Assembly (NCBI GenBank): GCA_964361795.1
Contig: CAYIBZ010000010.1
Location: forward strand, 1-19,640
Length of the DNA: 19,640 bases
Origin: CAYIBZ01 sp964361795
Lineage (GTDB): Bacteria; Patescibacteriota; Minisyncoccia; UBA6257; WO2-44-18
Direction: 5' to 3'
Shown here: in pieces, positions 1-6,760 of the stretch
Layout: the number at the start of each line of letters is the position of its first letter
Numbering within the stretch: position 1 is the first letter of the stretch
Notes under the pieces: model-generated
Database searches by the model: none
Told to the model about the DNA's origin: nothing
Seen by the model: the letters and a program-made list of their open reading frames with translations, nothing else
Position numbers and translations under genes: made by a program

Positions 1-1008
1 GGCCATCCGGACAAAATCTGCGATCAAGTTTCTGACGCTGTTTTGGATGAATGTTTAAAGCAGGACCCAAAAAGCCGAGTGGCGGTTGAAAGCTTTGGCT
101 GTCACGGAATGTTAGTAATCGGCGGAGAATTAACAACTAAAGCGAAAGTTAATTTCAAAAAAGTTGGCCAAGAAATTTATAAAGATATCGGCCACAAAGA
201 TAAATTGAAAATTATTACTAACGTGGTTCAGCAATCCCCGGACATTGCTCAAGGAGTAGACACCGGCGGCGCTGGCGATCAGGGAATTATGTATGGATAC
301 GCCACAAATGAGACTCCCGAGTTCTTGCCAAAAGGAATTGTATTAGTTCATAAACTTACTCAAGGACTGGAAAATTTGAGAAAGAGCAAAAAGATTTCCT
401 GGCTTTACCCGGACGGAAAAGCGCAAGTCACGATGGAGGGGCCAGTTGTTAAAACAGTTTTGGTGAGCGCTCAACATGATGAGAATGTTTCGCAAGAAGA
501 AATTAAAAAAGAACTTACGAAAAAATTAATCCAGCCTTTAGTTGGAGATGTTTCCAAAATAGAAATTTTAGTGAATCCAACTGGCAAATTCGTACTGGGC
601 GGATTCACCGCTGATACCGGCCTGACTGGCAGGAAATTAATGGTAGACACATACGGCGGATTAATCCCTCACGGCGGCGGGGCGTTTTCCGGAAAAGATC
701 CAACGAAAGTAGACCGGTCGGCGGCTTATATGTGCCGATTTGCCGCAAAAAATATCGTAGCGAATAAATTTGCCAAAAGCTGTTTGGTGTCAGTTTCTTA
801 CGCTATCGGAAGAGCGGATCCGCTAATGATAGAGGCCTTAGATGAGAAAGGAAAAAGTCTGGTAAAATTAGTAAAAGCAAAATTTGATTTCCGGCCGCAA
901 GCTATCATTGAAAGATTGAATTTGCGCCGGCCCATCTATCGCCAAACCGCGGCTTATGGACACTTCGGAAAAACCGGACTGCCGTGGGAAGAGATTCATA
1001 GCCTCTAA
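1..1008 (+). CDS. metK: S-adenosylmethionine synthetase, 5' end outside the window
   Basis: Makes S-adenosylmethionine from methionine and ATP in the cytoplasm. The reading frame is open from base 1, and the first codons read GHPDKICDQVSDAVLD, the conserved N-terminal HPDK region that carries the catalytic His. In the E. coli enzyme this motif lies about a dozen residues from the start, so only a short N-terminus is missing. The TTG at 43 is therefore internal and not the start. Further family motifs are GAGDQGIMYGYA (ATP/methionine site, about residues 92-103 of the visible part) and GGGAFSGKDPTKVDRSAAY near residue 224. The visible 335 residues plus the missing start make it clearly shorter than the ~384-residue E. 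coli enzyme, which I take as a compact variant because no frameshift is seen. It converges on the thioesterase gene and shares a hairpin terminator with it. Confidence 0.97.
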   Translation, partial: GHPDKICDQVSDAVLDECLKQDPKSRVAVESFGCHGMLVIGGELTTKAKVNFKKVGQEIYKDIGHKDKLKIITNVVQQSPDIAQGVDTGGAGDQGIMYGYATNETPEFLPKGIVLVHKLTQGLENLRKSKKISWLYPDGKAQVTMEGPVVKTVLVSAQHDENVSQEEIKKELTKKLIQPLVGDVSKIEILVNPTGKFVLGGFTADTGLTGRKLMVDTYGGLIPHGGGAFSGKDPTKVDRSAAYMCRFAAKNIVANKFAKSCLVSVSYAIGRADPLMIEALDEKGKSLVKLVKAKFDFRPQAIIERLNLRRPIYRQTAAYGHFGKTGLPWEEIHSL

Positions 1009-1011
1009 AAG

Positions 1012-1031
1012 AAAACCCCGTTAGGGGTTTT
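1012..1031. terminator. Bidirectional intrinsic terminator
   Basis: AAAACCCC (1012-1019), loop GTTA, GGGGTTTT (1024-1031): an A-tract/stem/T-tract hairpin that can stop both metK (+) and the thioesterase gene (-). The thioesterase stop codon (TAA on the minus strand, 1021-1023) sits in the loop, so its last codons are part of the hairpin. Confidence 0.85.
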
Positions 1032-1479
1032 GGAGCCGGACCTGGCGTCTGCGACCGGCTTCTTCGTATCGTCTTTTTTCTTCGTCAGTCTCCGGGACGA
1101 TTGGCTCAATTTGAGTTGGTTTGCCATTTTCATCCAGAGCTACAAAAGTGAAATAAGCGGAAACAACGTGGCGTTCTTCATTGGTTAAAAAGTTCACCGC
1201 CATCACCTTGACTCCAACTTCCATTGAGGTATTCCAGACGTGATTGACGGCCGATTTGAAAACCAGAGTCTCTCCCTCTCTCACTGGCGCTAAGAACCGC
1301 ATAGAGTCTACCGAAAGAGTAACGCACATTCTTTGAGAATGGCGTTGAGCCACCACCGCGGCCAGCCGATCGGCTAGTTCCATGGCCCGGCCGCCGAAAA
1401 CGGTCTTTTGGCCGTTGAGGTCGTTTGGAAAAACTTGATGCGCGTGATAAGGAATGGCGGAATCGGCAACTTTTTTCAT
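1021..1479 (-). CDS. Acyl-CoA thioesterase, hotdog fold (YciA/ACOT type)
   Basis: Predicted to hydrolyse acyl-CoA thioesters in the cytoplasm. From the chosen start it has 152 residues, the usual size of a single-hotdog YciA-type enzyme. The N-terminal stretch VFPNDLNGQKTVFGGRAMEL, followed by AD (residues 17-37), matches the family pattern in which the Asn (N22), Gly pair and Asp (D37) form the active site. Residues 53-105 then give the usual beta-strand run. The charged C-terminus EEKRRYEEAGRRRQ is a helix. I start it at the ATG at 1479 and not at the TTG 12 bases upstream, because the Shine-Dalgarno GAGGGA lies just before that ATG. The natural acyl substrate cannot be told from sequence. 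The gene is divergent from the amidinotransferase gene. Confidence 0.85.
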   Translation of the reverse strand: MKKVADSAIPYHAHQVFPNDLNGQKTVFGGRAMELADRLAAVVAQRHSQRMCVTLSVDSMRFLAPVREGETLVFKSAVNHVWNTSMEVGVKVMAVNFLTNEERHVVSAYFTFVALDENGKPTQIEPIVPETDEEKRRYEEAGRRRQVRLQNP

Positions 1480-1672
1480 TCTTTCCCTCAAAAAACTGCT
1501 AATATTTTACCATAATCNNNNNNNNNNNNNNNNNNNNNNNNNNNNNNNNNNNNNNNNNNNNNNNNNNNNNNNNNNNNNNNNNNNNNNNNNNNNNNNNNNN
1601 NNNNNNNNNNNNNNNNNTCGGCAACTTTTTTCATTCTTTCCCTCAAAAAACTGCTAATATTTTACCATAATC
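1463..1672. repeat. 55-bp direct repeat flanking the N run (assembly overlap)
   Basis: Copies at 1463-1517 and 1618-1672 are identical base for base and abut the Ns on both sides. They contain the first codons, Shine-Dalgarno and -10 box of the thioesterase gene, so the second copy is a false second gene start. A 55-base overlap is what a de Bruijn assembler run with k=55 leaves at contig ends. Confidence 0.9.
1518..1617. other. Scaffold gap of 100 Ns, probably artificial
   Basis: Exactly 100 N characters, a standard placeholder length. The 55 bases before it (1463-1517) are repeated exactly in the 55 bases after it (1618-1672). The simplest reading is that two contigs overlapping by 55 bases were joined with Ns and not merged. 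Removing one copy and the Ns restores a normal divergent intergenic region. Confidence 0.9.
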
Positions 1673-1687
1673 CAATTTTGACTTCAA
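1659..1687 (-). promoter_or_regulatory. Promoter of the thioesterase gene (reconstructed across the gap)
   Basis: On the minus strand, TTGAAG (1682-1687), a 17-base spacer and TAAAAT (1659-1664), preceded by TGG as an extended -10. It is complete only in the copy after the Ns. In the copy before the gap the -10 lies at 1504-1509 and the -35 is cut off. That the two contigs join into a complete promoter supports collapsing the gap. Confidence 0.65.
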
Positions 1688-1706
1688 ATCGTATTTTTGT
1701 TATAAA
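1678..1706 (+). promoter_or_regulatory. Promoter of the amidinotransferase-family gene
   Basis: TTGACT (1678-1683), a 17-base spacer and TATAAA (1701-1706), close to the sigma-70 consensus, placing the transcript start near 1713 with a leader of about 28 bases. Its -35 box overlaps the -35 box of the divergent thioesterase promoter, so the two polymerases compete for the same site. Confidence 0.75.
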
Positions 1707-1740
1707 GAGTCCGGAACATTGATAAGGAAAAGGGGTAAAA

Positions 1741-2586
1741 ATGCTCGTAATGTGCGGACCCGAATGCTTTGACGTCGCGTATGAACTCTCTACGAACCGC
1801 TGGATGAACAAGAAAGTTAAGCCTTGGAAGGACGCGGCTTATCAACAGTGGTTCAGATTGTTTGGGCAGTGCGTTGAGACAGCCGGTTTTGGGACGATAA
1901 AAATAATGAGGCCGAAGCCAAAATTGCCGGATATGGTCTTTGTGGCCAATGCCGGATTAGTCTATCAAGACATTTTTATTGCCAGCAATTTTTTCCATAA
2001 GGAACGGCGTCCAGAATCTGAACACTATGAAAATTTTTTTAGGAATCACTTTAACCAAAAAGTTTGTCTCTTGCCCAAAGACGCTTACTTTGAAGGCCAA
2101 GGCGACGCAGTCTGGCTAGACGACCATCGTTTGTTAATTGGCTATGGCGTACGAACCAACTTAGAAGGAGTAAAGGCCGTAGAAAAGATTTTGAAATCAG
2201 TGAATCCGGACATTGAAGTTATCCCGCTGGAAATGCGCGGCGTAAAAGATTATAAACCAAGAGAAAAGATTTTTTATCATCTGGATACTTGTTTAATGTA
2301 TTTGCGATCCGCTAAATCGTTTCTGACGTATCTGCGCCCATTTATTGAAAATGCGGCGGAGAGATTGGTTGGTTTGGGAGAAATTATTCCGGTGCGCCGC
2401 GATGAGGCGGAAGAGTTTATTTGCAATGGCATTGAAGTCAATCAAACTACTTTATTTCTGCCGTGGGTTAATGATCCTATTCGTAACGCTTTGGCGGATT
2501 TCGGATATACTAAAGTGAAAACTTTCCAGATGTCGGAATTCATGAAAGCCGGCGGAGCCGTTAAGTGCTTGATTTTTGAAATGTGA
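1741..2586 (+). CDS. Amidinotransferase/DDAH-family enzyme, candidate arginine dihydrolase
   Basis: A guanidine-modifying enzyme of the arginine deiminase/DDAH/amidinotransferase superfamily (pentein fold), 281 residues and cytoplasmic. The catalytic triad is visible: FEGQGD (E118, D122), FYHLDTC (H180, D182) and the nucleophile in KAGGAVKC (C276). The N-terminus MLVMCGPECFDVAYELSTN resembles the MCxPxxFDVxY start of the arginine-dihydrolase domain of cyanobacterial ArgZ/AgrE. The substrate loop reads PDMVFVANAG, with Asn70 where typical DDAH enzymes have acidic residues. From memory of that family, this Asn favours arginine to ornithine plus ammonia and CO2. There is no C-terminal ornithine cyclodeaminase-like domain, unlike AgrE. 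Start: ATG with AAGGGG upstream. It is a single-gene unit with its own promoter and terminator. The family is certain, the exact reaction is not. Confidence 0.85.
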   Translation: MLVMCGPECFDVAYELSTNRWMNKKVKPWKDAAYQQWFRLFGQCVETAGFGTIKIMRPKPKLPDMVFVANAGLVYQDIFIASNFFHKERRPESEHYENFFRNHFNQKVCLLPKDAYFEGQGDAVWLDDHRLLIGYGVRTNLEGVKAVEKILKSVNPDIEVIPLEMRGVKDYKPREKIFYHLDTCLMYLRSAKSFLTYLRPFIENAAERLVGLGEIIPVRRDEAEEFICNGIEVNQTTLFLPWVNDPIRNALADFGYTKVKTFQMSEFMKAGGAVKCLIFEM

Positions 2587-2609
2587 CCGCTTGAAAAAGC
2601 GGTTTTTTT
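2586..2609 (+). terminator. Intrinsic terminator
   Basis: ACCGCTT (2586-2592), loop GAAA, AAGCGGT (2597-2603), then a T-run. It begins at the last base of the amidinotransferase stop codon. The loop and 3' stem are shared with the next gene's promoter. Confidence 0.85.
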
Positions 2610-2619
2610 ATTTTATAGT
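2591..2619 (+). promoter_or_regulatory. Promoter of the epimerase gene inside the preceding terminator
   Basis: TTGAAA (2591-2596), a 17-base spacer and TATAGT (2614-2619). The -35 box lies in the terminator loop and the spacer covers the T-run. The transcript would start near 2627 and have a leader of about 36 bases ending in the strong Shine-Dalgarno AAGGAGG. Confidence 0.6.
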
Positions 2620-2662
2620 AATGGCGGTTCTTTGAGAGAGAGCTATACGGAAGGAGGCGGTA

Positions 2663-3727
2663 ATGCCGCACGCGTTGCTGATTACCGGAGCTTCTGGATT
2701 CGTTGGATCTCACGCGGTCAAATACGCGCTGAATAACTTTTTTTACGATAACATCATCGCAACCGATCTTAGAAAGGGCAATGGAGCGTCTTTGTATTCA
2801 AACGATACGGAGTTTCAATTTCTCCAGGCAGACTTCACCAGTCCCGATGGATTAGCAAAAATCCGTTCCGCGATGGAGAATCTGCGAGACTATAAATTTG
2901 TGATTTGGCATATCGGCGGTCTGTTTAATTATTCCGCTTCCGCGTCTCTGCTTTATAAGGTCAATGTAATCGGCACTAGAAATTTAATGACAATGCTTCA
3001 AGAAAGTAAATTTGACATTCAAAGATTTATATTCTGGAGCGGCGGCGTGGTTTATGGCGACTTCAATCATCCTGACGGAAAACTGCCGGCTTCGGAAGAA
3101 TATCCGATAAAGCCGCAAGACGATTACGGGTGGTCAAAGAAATCCGCGGAAGATTGGATACTTTTCTACAATCGGACGTTCCATTTGCCGACAACTATTA
3201 TGCGCTTAGGCGCCATTTATGGGCCGAACTCCCGATACGGCATGGCCTGCGCGATTTTACTGAACGCCAGCGGACAATTGGCTCCCCTGCTTGTCGGCGA
3301 TAAAGAAAATATGGCTGGTTTGATTCACGCGGAAGATGTCGTCAGAGTCGCGGACTTTTTGTCCTGGGCTGAAGAAGCCAATGGCGAAATATATAATGTA
3401 GTTGATAATTCCCGCAGTGTCAGCGAGGTGGCAAAATTCATTGGCGAACAAGTTCATAACAAGCCATTCGGCGGCTTCCGGCTGCCGGCTTGGGTCCTGA
3501 AAACTTTAATTAAATTGGTGACGAAGAGGGCAAAGCAGTTGGGCGGGACGCCGGTGATTGATCCGGAGCTGGGAAAAATGACCATTATCAGTTCTTGGAT
3601 GTCCAATGAAAAACTAATGCGGCTGGCTAAAAAACATCATCAGGAAGCAACTCTTTTGCGGCATCCTGACTCGTTTACGGGCTTGAAAGAAACCATTGAT
3701 TGGTACAAGGAGGAAAAATGGATCTGA
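2663..3727 (+). CDS. NAD(P)-dependent epimerase/dehydratase (extended SDR)
   Basis: Soluble Rossmann-fold enzyme of 354 residues. The nucleotide-binding motif TGASGFVG is at residues 8-15, and the catalytic pair is Y155 and K159 in DDYGWSKKSAEDW. The Ser of the triad is probably in FIFWSGGVVYG, about residues 126-136. After RLGAIYGPNSRYG, a C-terminal substrate domain follows with HAEDVVR and YNVVDN, typical of sugar-nucleotide epimerases and of 3-beta-HSD-like members. The substrate cannot be read from sequence. The start is the ATG after AAGGAGGCGGTA. The gene overlaps the next one by 10 bases, so the two are translationally linked. Its membrane-protein partner and the nearby hydrolase, aldehyde dehydrogenase and lipid-phosphatase-like gene suggest work on an envelope sugar or lipid, but this is inference. 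Confidence 0.9.
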   Translation: MPHALLITGASGFVGSHAVKYALNNFFYDNIIATDLRKGNGASLYSNDTEFQFLQADFTSPDGLAKIRSAMENLRDYKFVIWHIGGLFNYSASASLLYKVNVIGTRNLMTMLQESKFDIQRFIFWSGGVVYGDFNHPDGKLPASEEYPIKPQDDYGWSKKSAEDWILFYNRTFHLPTTIMRLGAIYGPNSRYGMACAILLNASGQLAPLLVGDKENMAGLIHAEDVVRVADFLSWAEEANGEIYNVVDNSRSVSEVAKFIGEQVHNKPFGGFRLPAWVLKTLIKLVTKRAKQLGGTPVIDPELGKMTIISSWMSNEKLMRLAKKHHQEATLLRHPDSFTGLKETIDWYKEEKWI

Positions 3728-4290
3728 TAAAATCCCTTCTGCCGCTGGGAACATTTATTTTGGATCCGGCGCTGTTGTTTATTAGCGGGTACTTCATCAC
3801 TTATCTTATTTATAGATATATAACCCCGCGAGTAAAAATTTCCGCGGTTCGGCGATTCTTTGTCCTCCTTTTTCCGATATCCTTGCTTGCTCTTTCCGCC
3901 GGCGCCGCACTTCCTTATTTCAATCTTGTGGATTCTTCCGATGTTTATCTTGGCCTTCTTCCTCAATCTTTTGTCGGGCCATTAAACGGAAATGATTTTA
4001 TGTGGAATGGCCTCGGTTTGCATTTGCTGATTGGAGATCGCTTGGTGCCGGAGTCATTGATTCCTACCTACAATTATTTTTGGTTCAATGTTCTGGCTTT
4101 TCTCATCTGGACTTCTTATCTGCCAATTCTGGCATGGGGAGTTTTGGAGGGGCAGGCGGCGGCGCTAATTAAGAAACCAAAACCGAAATTGTTCTTATTG
4201 CATTGTTTCAAGATTGCCGCTATTGGAATTAGTTTGAGCGTCTTAGCGGCGGCTATCACGGCGTTAGTGGCAAAAATTTATGTAAATTAA
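3718..4290 (+). CDS. Small polytopic membrane protein, unknown function
   Basis: 190 residues with four likely membrane segments: about residues 6-30 (LLPLGTFILDPALLFISGYF), 44-66 (RFFVLLFPISLLALSAGAAL), 115-140 (YFWFNVLAFLIWTSYLPILA) and 163-188 (CFKIAAIGISLSVLAAAITA). I recognise no family or catalytic motif. The true start is the ATG at 3718, preceded by AAGGAGG at ideal spacing, not the TTG at 3700. The Shine-Dalgarno is inside the last codons of the epimerase gene, and the 10-base overlap implies coupled translation and a shared role, perhaps anchoring or supplying a membrane substrate to that enzyme. It ends in a strong hairpin terminator. Confidence 0.85.
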   Translation: MDLIKSLLPLGTFILDPALLFISGYFITYLIYRYITPRVKISAVRRFFVLLFPISLLALSAGAALPYFNLVDSSDVYLGLLPQSFVGPLNGNDFMWNGLGLHLLIGDRLVPESLIPTYNYFWFNVLAFLIWTSYLPILAWGVLEGQAAALIKKPKPKLFLLHCFKIAAIGISLSVLAAAITALVAKIYVN

Positions 4291-4313
4291 AATCCCCTTT
4301 AAGGGGATTTTTT
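4289..4313. terminator. Bidirectional intrinsic terminator
   Basis: AAAATCCCC and GGGGATTTT form a stem around CTTTAAG-like loop bases (4289-4313), with an A-tract on one side and a T-tract on the other. It lies between the convergent membrane-protein and alpha/beta-hydrolase genes and can serve both. Confidence 0.85.
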
Positions 4314-4314
4314 G

Positions 4315-5160
4315 TCATAATAAGATGTTAGATGCCAGCCATTGAAGAATATTTTCGGCGACATCTTCCCATTGATATTCCACTTGCGGCCAGTGGCCAT
4401 TGTGGCGATAGATTTTTAGGCTTCTCGGGGATAGTAAATTGTTATAAATATCCGAGGCAACTTCCGGACGGACAATCCGATCTTCTCCGCAACCGATGAC
4501 CAGCGTCGGACAAGTGATCTTGTTAAAATCAATTGTGATTTTTCCGGTCCTGATTTCCCAAGCCGCTCTTCCCGATTCGTGAACCATCCCTTGATATAAT
4601 TCAGGCCAACGCTCTTTTGGCATCCTGTTCATGATGTAATACGAAGCTAGCCGCAAGTTAGGCCTAAATGATTTCTGAAGCAAGATTTTCGGCAAATAAC
4701 GCAAGATGGCTAATTGGTAGCGCCAATCAGCATGAAGATTAATTCCAGCCGGCGGAGCGGAATTAATCAAAATTAACTTTGAAGCGAATCCCTCTTCGGC
4801 CAGCTTCAGAGCGACCAATCCGCCCATGCTGTGCCCTATAATTATGGGCAGGCCAAGATTAAGTTTTTTAATCAAATCAATCATGTCGTCCACGTAATCC
4901 AGAACGCTGGTCTCGCCTAAGGCTTTGATGGTTTGATTGCCGGGGTGATGATAGCGAAAACTGGGAGCAACGAAGCGAAAACCGCGCTGGCTAAAAAGCC
5001 GGCCAAATTTTTCCCAGCGAAGGTCGGTCGCCCACATTCCATGGGTGGCCAAAAAAGGCGGCAAATTCAACTTGGGAGTTTCCGGTTCGTAAATAACGGC
5101 CCGATGATTCGCGCCAATCAAATCGGTCCGTTCGGAAGAAATAACAATTGAACTGGACAT
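4315..5160 (-). CDS. Alpha/beta hydrolase
   Basis: Serine hydrolase of 281 residues, cytoplasmic (no signal peptide). The nucleophile elbow GHSMGG places Ser111, the acid is D227 in GCGEDRIV, and the base is His256 in RHNGHWP, so the triad is complete and correctly ordered. The oxyanion region FLATHGMWATD (about residues 36-46) is the usual HG-containing loop. Residues 140-200 form the variable lid, which sets substrate choice and is not informative here. Esterase, lipase-like or C-C hydrolase activity are all possible. Start: ATG with AAGAGG five bases upstream. It is divergent from the aldehyde dehydrogenase, and the two genes share a mirrored leader sequence, which suggests they are controlled together. 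Confidence 0.9.
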   Translation of the reverse strand: MSSSIVISSERTDLIGANHRAVIYEPETPKLNLPPFLATHGMWATDLRWEKFGRLFSQRGFRFVAPSFRYHHPGNQTIKALGETSVLDYVDDMIDLIKKLNLGLPIIIGHSMGGLVALKLAEEGFASKLILINSAPPAGINLHADWRYQLAILRYLPKILLQKSFRPNLRLASYYIMNRMPKERWPELYQGMVHESGRAAWEIRTGKITIDFNKITCPTLVIGCGEDRIVRPEVASDIYNNLLSPRSLKIYRHNGHWPQVEYQWEDVAENILQWLASNILL

Positions 5161-5189
5161 TCGCGCCTCTTTTCAAATAGCTGTCGGTC

Positions 5190-5218
5190 ACTATATATCA
5201 AGATTGACTGAATATCAA
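5190..5218 (-). promoter_or_regulatory. Promoter of the alpha/beta hydrolase gene
   Basis: Minus strand: TTGATA (5213-5218), a 17-base spacer and TATAGT (5190-5195). It overlaps the -35 box of the opposite promoter. The transcript would begin close to the CAGCTATTTGAAA element. Confidence 0.75.
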
Positions 5219-5232
5219 ACTCAATGTATTCT
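5204..5232 (+). promoter_or_regulatory. Promoter of the aldehyde dehydrogenase gene
   Basis: TTGACT (5204-5209), a 17-base spacer and TATTCT (5227-5232). It is interleaved with the opposite promoter: each -35 box lies within the other's spacer. The transcript start should fall near 5239, at the edge of CAGCTATTTGAAA. Confidence 0.75.
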
Positions 5233-5260
5233 TTTGGCAGCTATTTGAAAGGGATTCTGA

Positions 5261-6667
5261 ATGAGTCCGAAAACAGATGTGGAAGCAATGATCAACATTG
5301 TCTCGTCCTTTTTGGACGTGAACGCGAACGATAAAAATTGGCCCTTAAAAAAACGATTGGCCTGGCTGAAGACCTTAGACAAACTGATTGTTTTAAATAA
5401 AGACGCTATCTTGGAAGTCGTTGCCGGCGATAAACGGCAAAGCGAACACAATGTCCTTTTAACGGAATACGCGGTTGTCCGCCTGTTAATTAAAGAATAT
5501 CGCAAGCGCGCCAAGAAAGTTTTGCGGGATGAAAATCGCAGTAGATTTTTCTCGGCAAGCCAAGGGAATAAAAAGGTTGTGATTCAAAAAAGGCCGTTGG
5601 GAATTGTTGGGGTTATCTCTCCTTACAATTACCCGTTTTCTTTGCCAATGGGAACAATTATTTCCGCGATTTTAGCCGGCAACGGAGTGGTTTTAAAACC
5701 CGCTGAAGAAACGCCGACAACCAATGACATGATAAATTATCTTATAGCCATGAGTTTGCGATCTTATGGCGTGTCTGGAATTTTTCAGATTCTTCCTCCC
5801 ACTGTTGAACACGGCAAGGCGCTGGTTAATTGTGAAAAAATTGACAAGATTCATTTCACTGGGTCAGTTCAGGCAGGATGGTCGGTAATTAAAGAAAACG
5901 CCAACAAAAGATTTGTATCGCCAACTTTAGAGTTGGGCGGATCTAATCCAGCAATAGTTTTGGAAGACGCCAATATTAAGCAAACCGCCAAAATTATTAC
6001 CTGGGCGAGATTCGCCAATATGAGCTGTAATAATATTAAAAGAGTCTTTGCCGTAAAATCTATTTATGACCAATTGTGCCAAGCAGTGGAAACCGAGGTG
6101 GGAAATATTCAGGAACATGAAATTTGCCATATTCCGGAGAAGGAAATTCCTAATTATAGGAATTTCCTGAAAGATTACTTGGCGAATTACCCAGAAATGG
6201 AGATGGATGATATTATGCGGCCCAGAGTTCTTAGAATCAGCAATTCCAAGAAAAGAAATTTGAAAGTACTCATCGGCGAAACCTTTGTTCCTCTATTGCC
6301 AATTGTGAAAGTGGAGAATGAAAAAGAAGCGGTTTATTTGGCGAATCAGACTCAATTCGGGTTGGGAGCAAGCATATTCACGGATAGCAAATCGCGATTC
6401 AAAAAATTGGCATCAGAATTACAATGCGGCGGAGTTTTTCATAACGATGGCATGACGGAATTCGCCCAGCCGCAAGTGCCGTTTGGCGGATGGAAACAAT
6501 CCGGCTTCGGCTACAGCCACGGCCCGGAAGGATTGCTGGAATTTGTCCGCTTGAAAACAGTCATCATGGAACGTTGGAGAGTTCCAAAGTTCCATCTCTT
6601 CCCATGGACAGATAGAGTAATGAGAATATTAAGAAAAACGATTGATTGGCTGATTAAATTCAGCTAG
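5261..6667 (+). CDS. Aldehyde dehydrogenase family protein
   Basis: NAD(P)-dependent oxidation of an aldehyde to an acid, 468 residues. Key family residues are all present: N123 in SPYNYPF, K146 in LKPAEETP, the FTGS loop at 199-202, general base E224 in LELGGSNP, catalytic Cys256 in FANMSCNNIKR, and E340 in GETFVPLLP. The last 30 residues (FHLFPWTDRVMRILRKTIDW and on) are basic and amphipathic and could touch the membrane, as in some fatty-aldehyde dehydrogenases. The segment between about residues 280 and 335 is shorter than usual. Start: ATG at 5261 with AAAGGGA upstream. It is a single-gene unit ending in a hairpin terminator. The fatty-aldehyde reading rests on context and tail shape only. 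Other substrates are possible. Confidence 0.92.
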   Translation: MSPKTDVEAMINIVSSFLDVNANDKNWPLKKRLAWLKTLDKLIVLNKDAILEVVAGDKRQSEHNVLLTEYAVVRLLIKEYRKRAKKVLRDENRSRFFSASQGNKKVVIQKRPLGIVGVISPYNYPFSLPMGTIISAILAGNGVVLKPAEETPTTNDMINYLIAMSLRSYGVSGIFQILPPTVEHGKALVNCEKIDKIHFTGSVQAGWSVIKENANKRFVSPTLELGGSNPAIVLEDANIKQTAKIITWARFANMSCNNIKRVFAVKSIYDQLCQAVETEVGNIQEHEICHIPEKEIPNYRNFLKDYLANYPEMEMDDIMRPRVLRISNSKKRNLKVLIGETFVPLLPIVKVENEKEAVYLANQTQFGLGASIFTDSKSRFKKLASELQCGGVFHNDGMTEFAQPQVPFGGWKQSGFGYSHGPEGLLEFVRLKTVIMERWRVPKFHLFPWTDRVMRILRKTIDWLIKFS

Positions 6668-6668
6668 T

Positions 6669-6704
6669 CCCCATGCATAAACTATGTATGGGGTTTATTT
6701 TTTT
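6669..6704 (+). terminator. Intrinsic terminator
   Basis: CCCCATGCATA (6669-6679), loop AAC, TATGTATGGGG (6683-6693; one G-U pair), then TTTATTTTTTT. It closes the aldehyde dehydrogenase transcript. Confidence 0.88.
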
Positions 6705-6760
6705 ATTGGATCGGGGTAAGATGGCTTTGGTTCTTCAAATTCAAATCAGTTGAGGAATGA

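Larger units (their letters stand above)
5171..5250. repeat. 13-bp inverted repeat flanking a divergent promoter pair
   Basis: TTTCAAATAGCTG (5171-5183) and CAGCTATTTGAAA (5238-5250) are perfect inverted copies 54 bases apart. Each copy lies just downstream of one of the two divergent -10 boxes and just before a Shine-Dalgarno, so both mRNAs should start with almost the same leader. It could be a pair of operators or a shared 5' UTR element. The binding factor is unknown. Confidence 0.8.

Noticed and set aside
1454..1657. ORF running through the N block
   Set aside because: It is antisense to the thioesterase start and is produced by the artificial gap between two copies of the same 55 bases.
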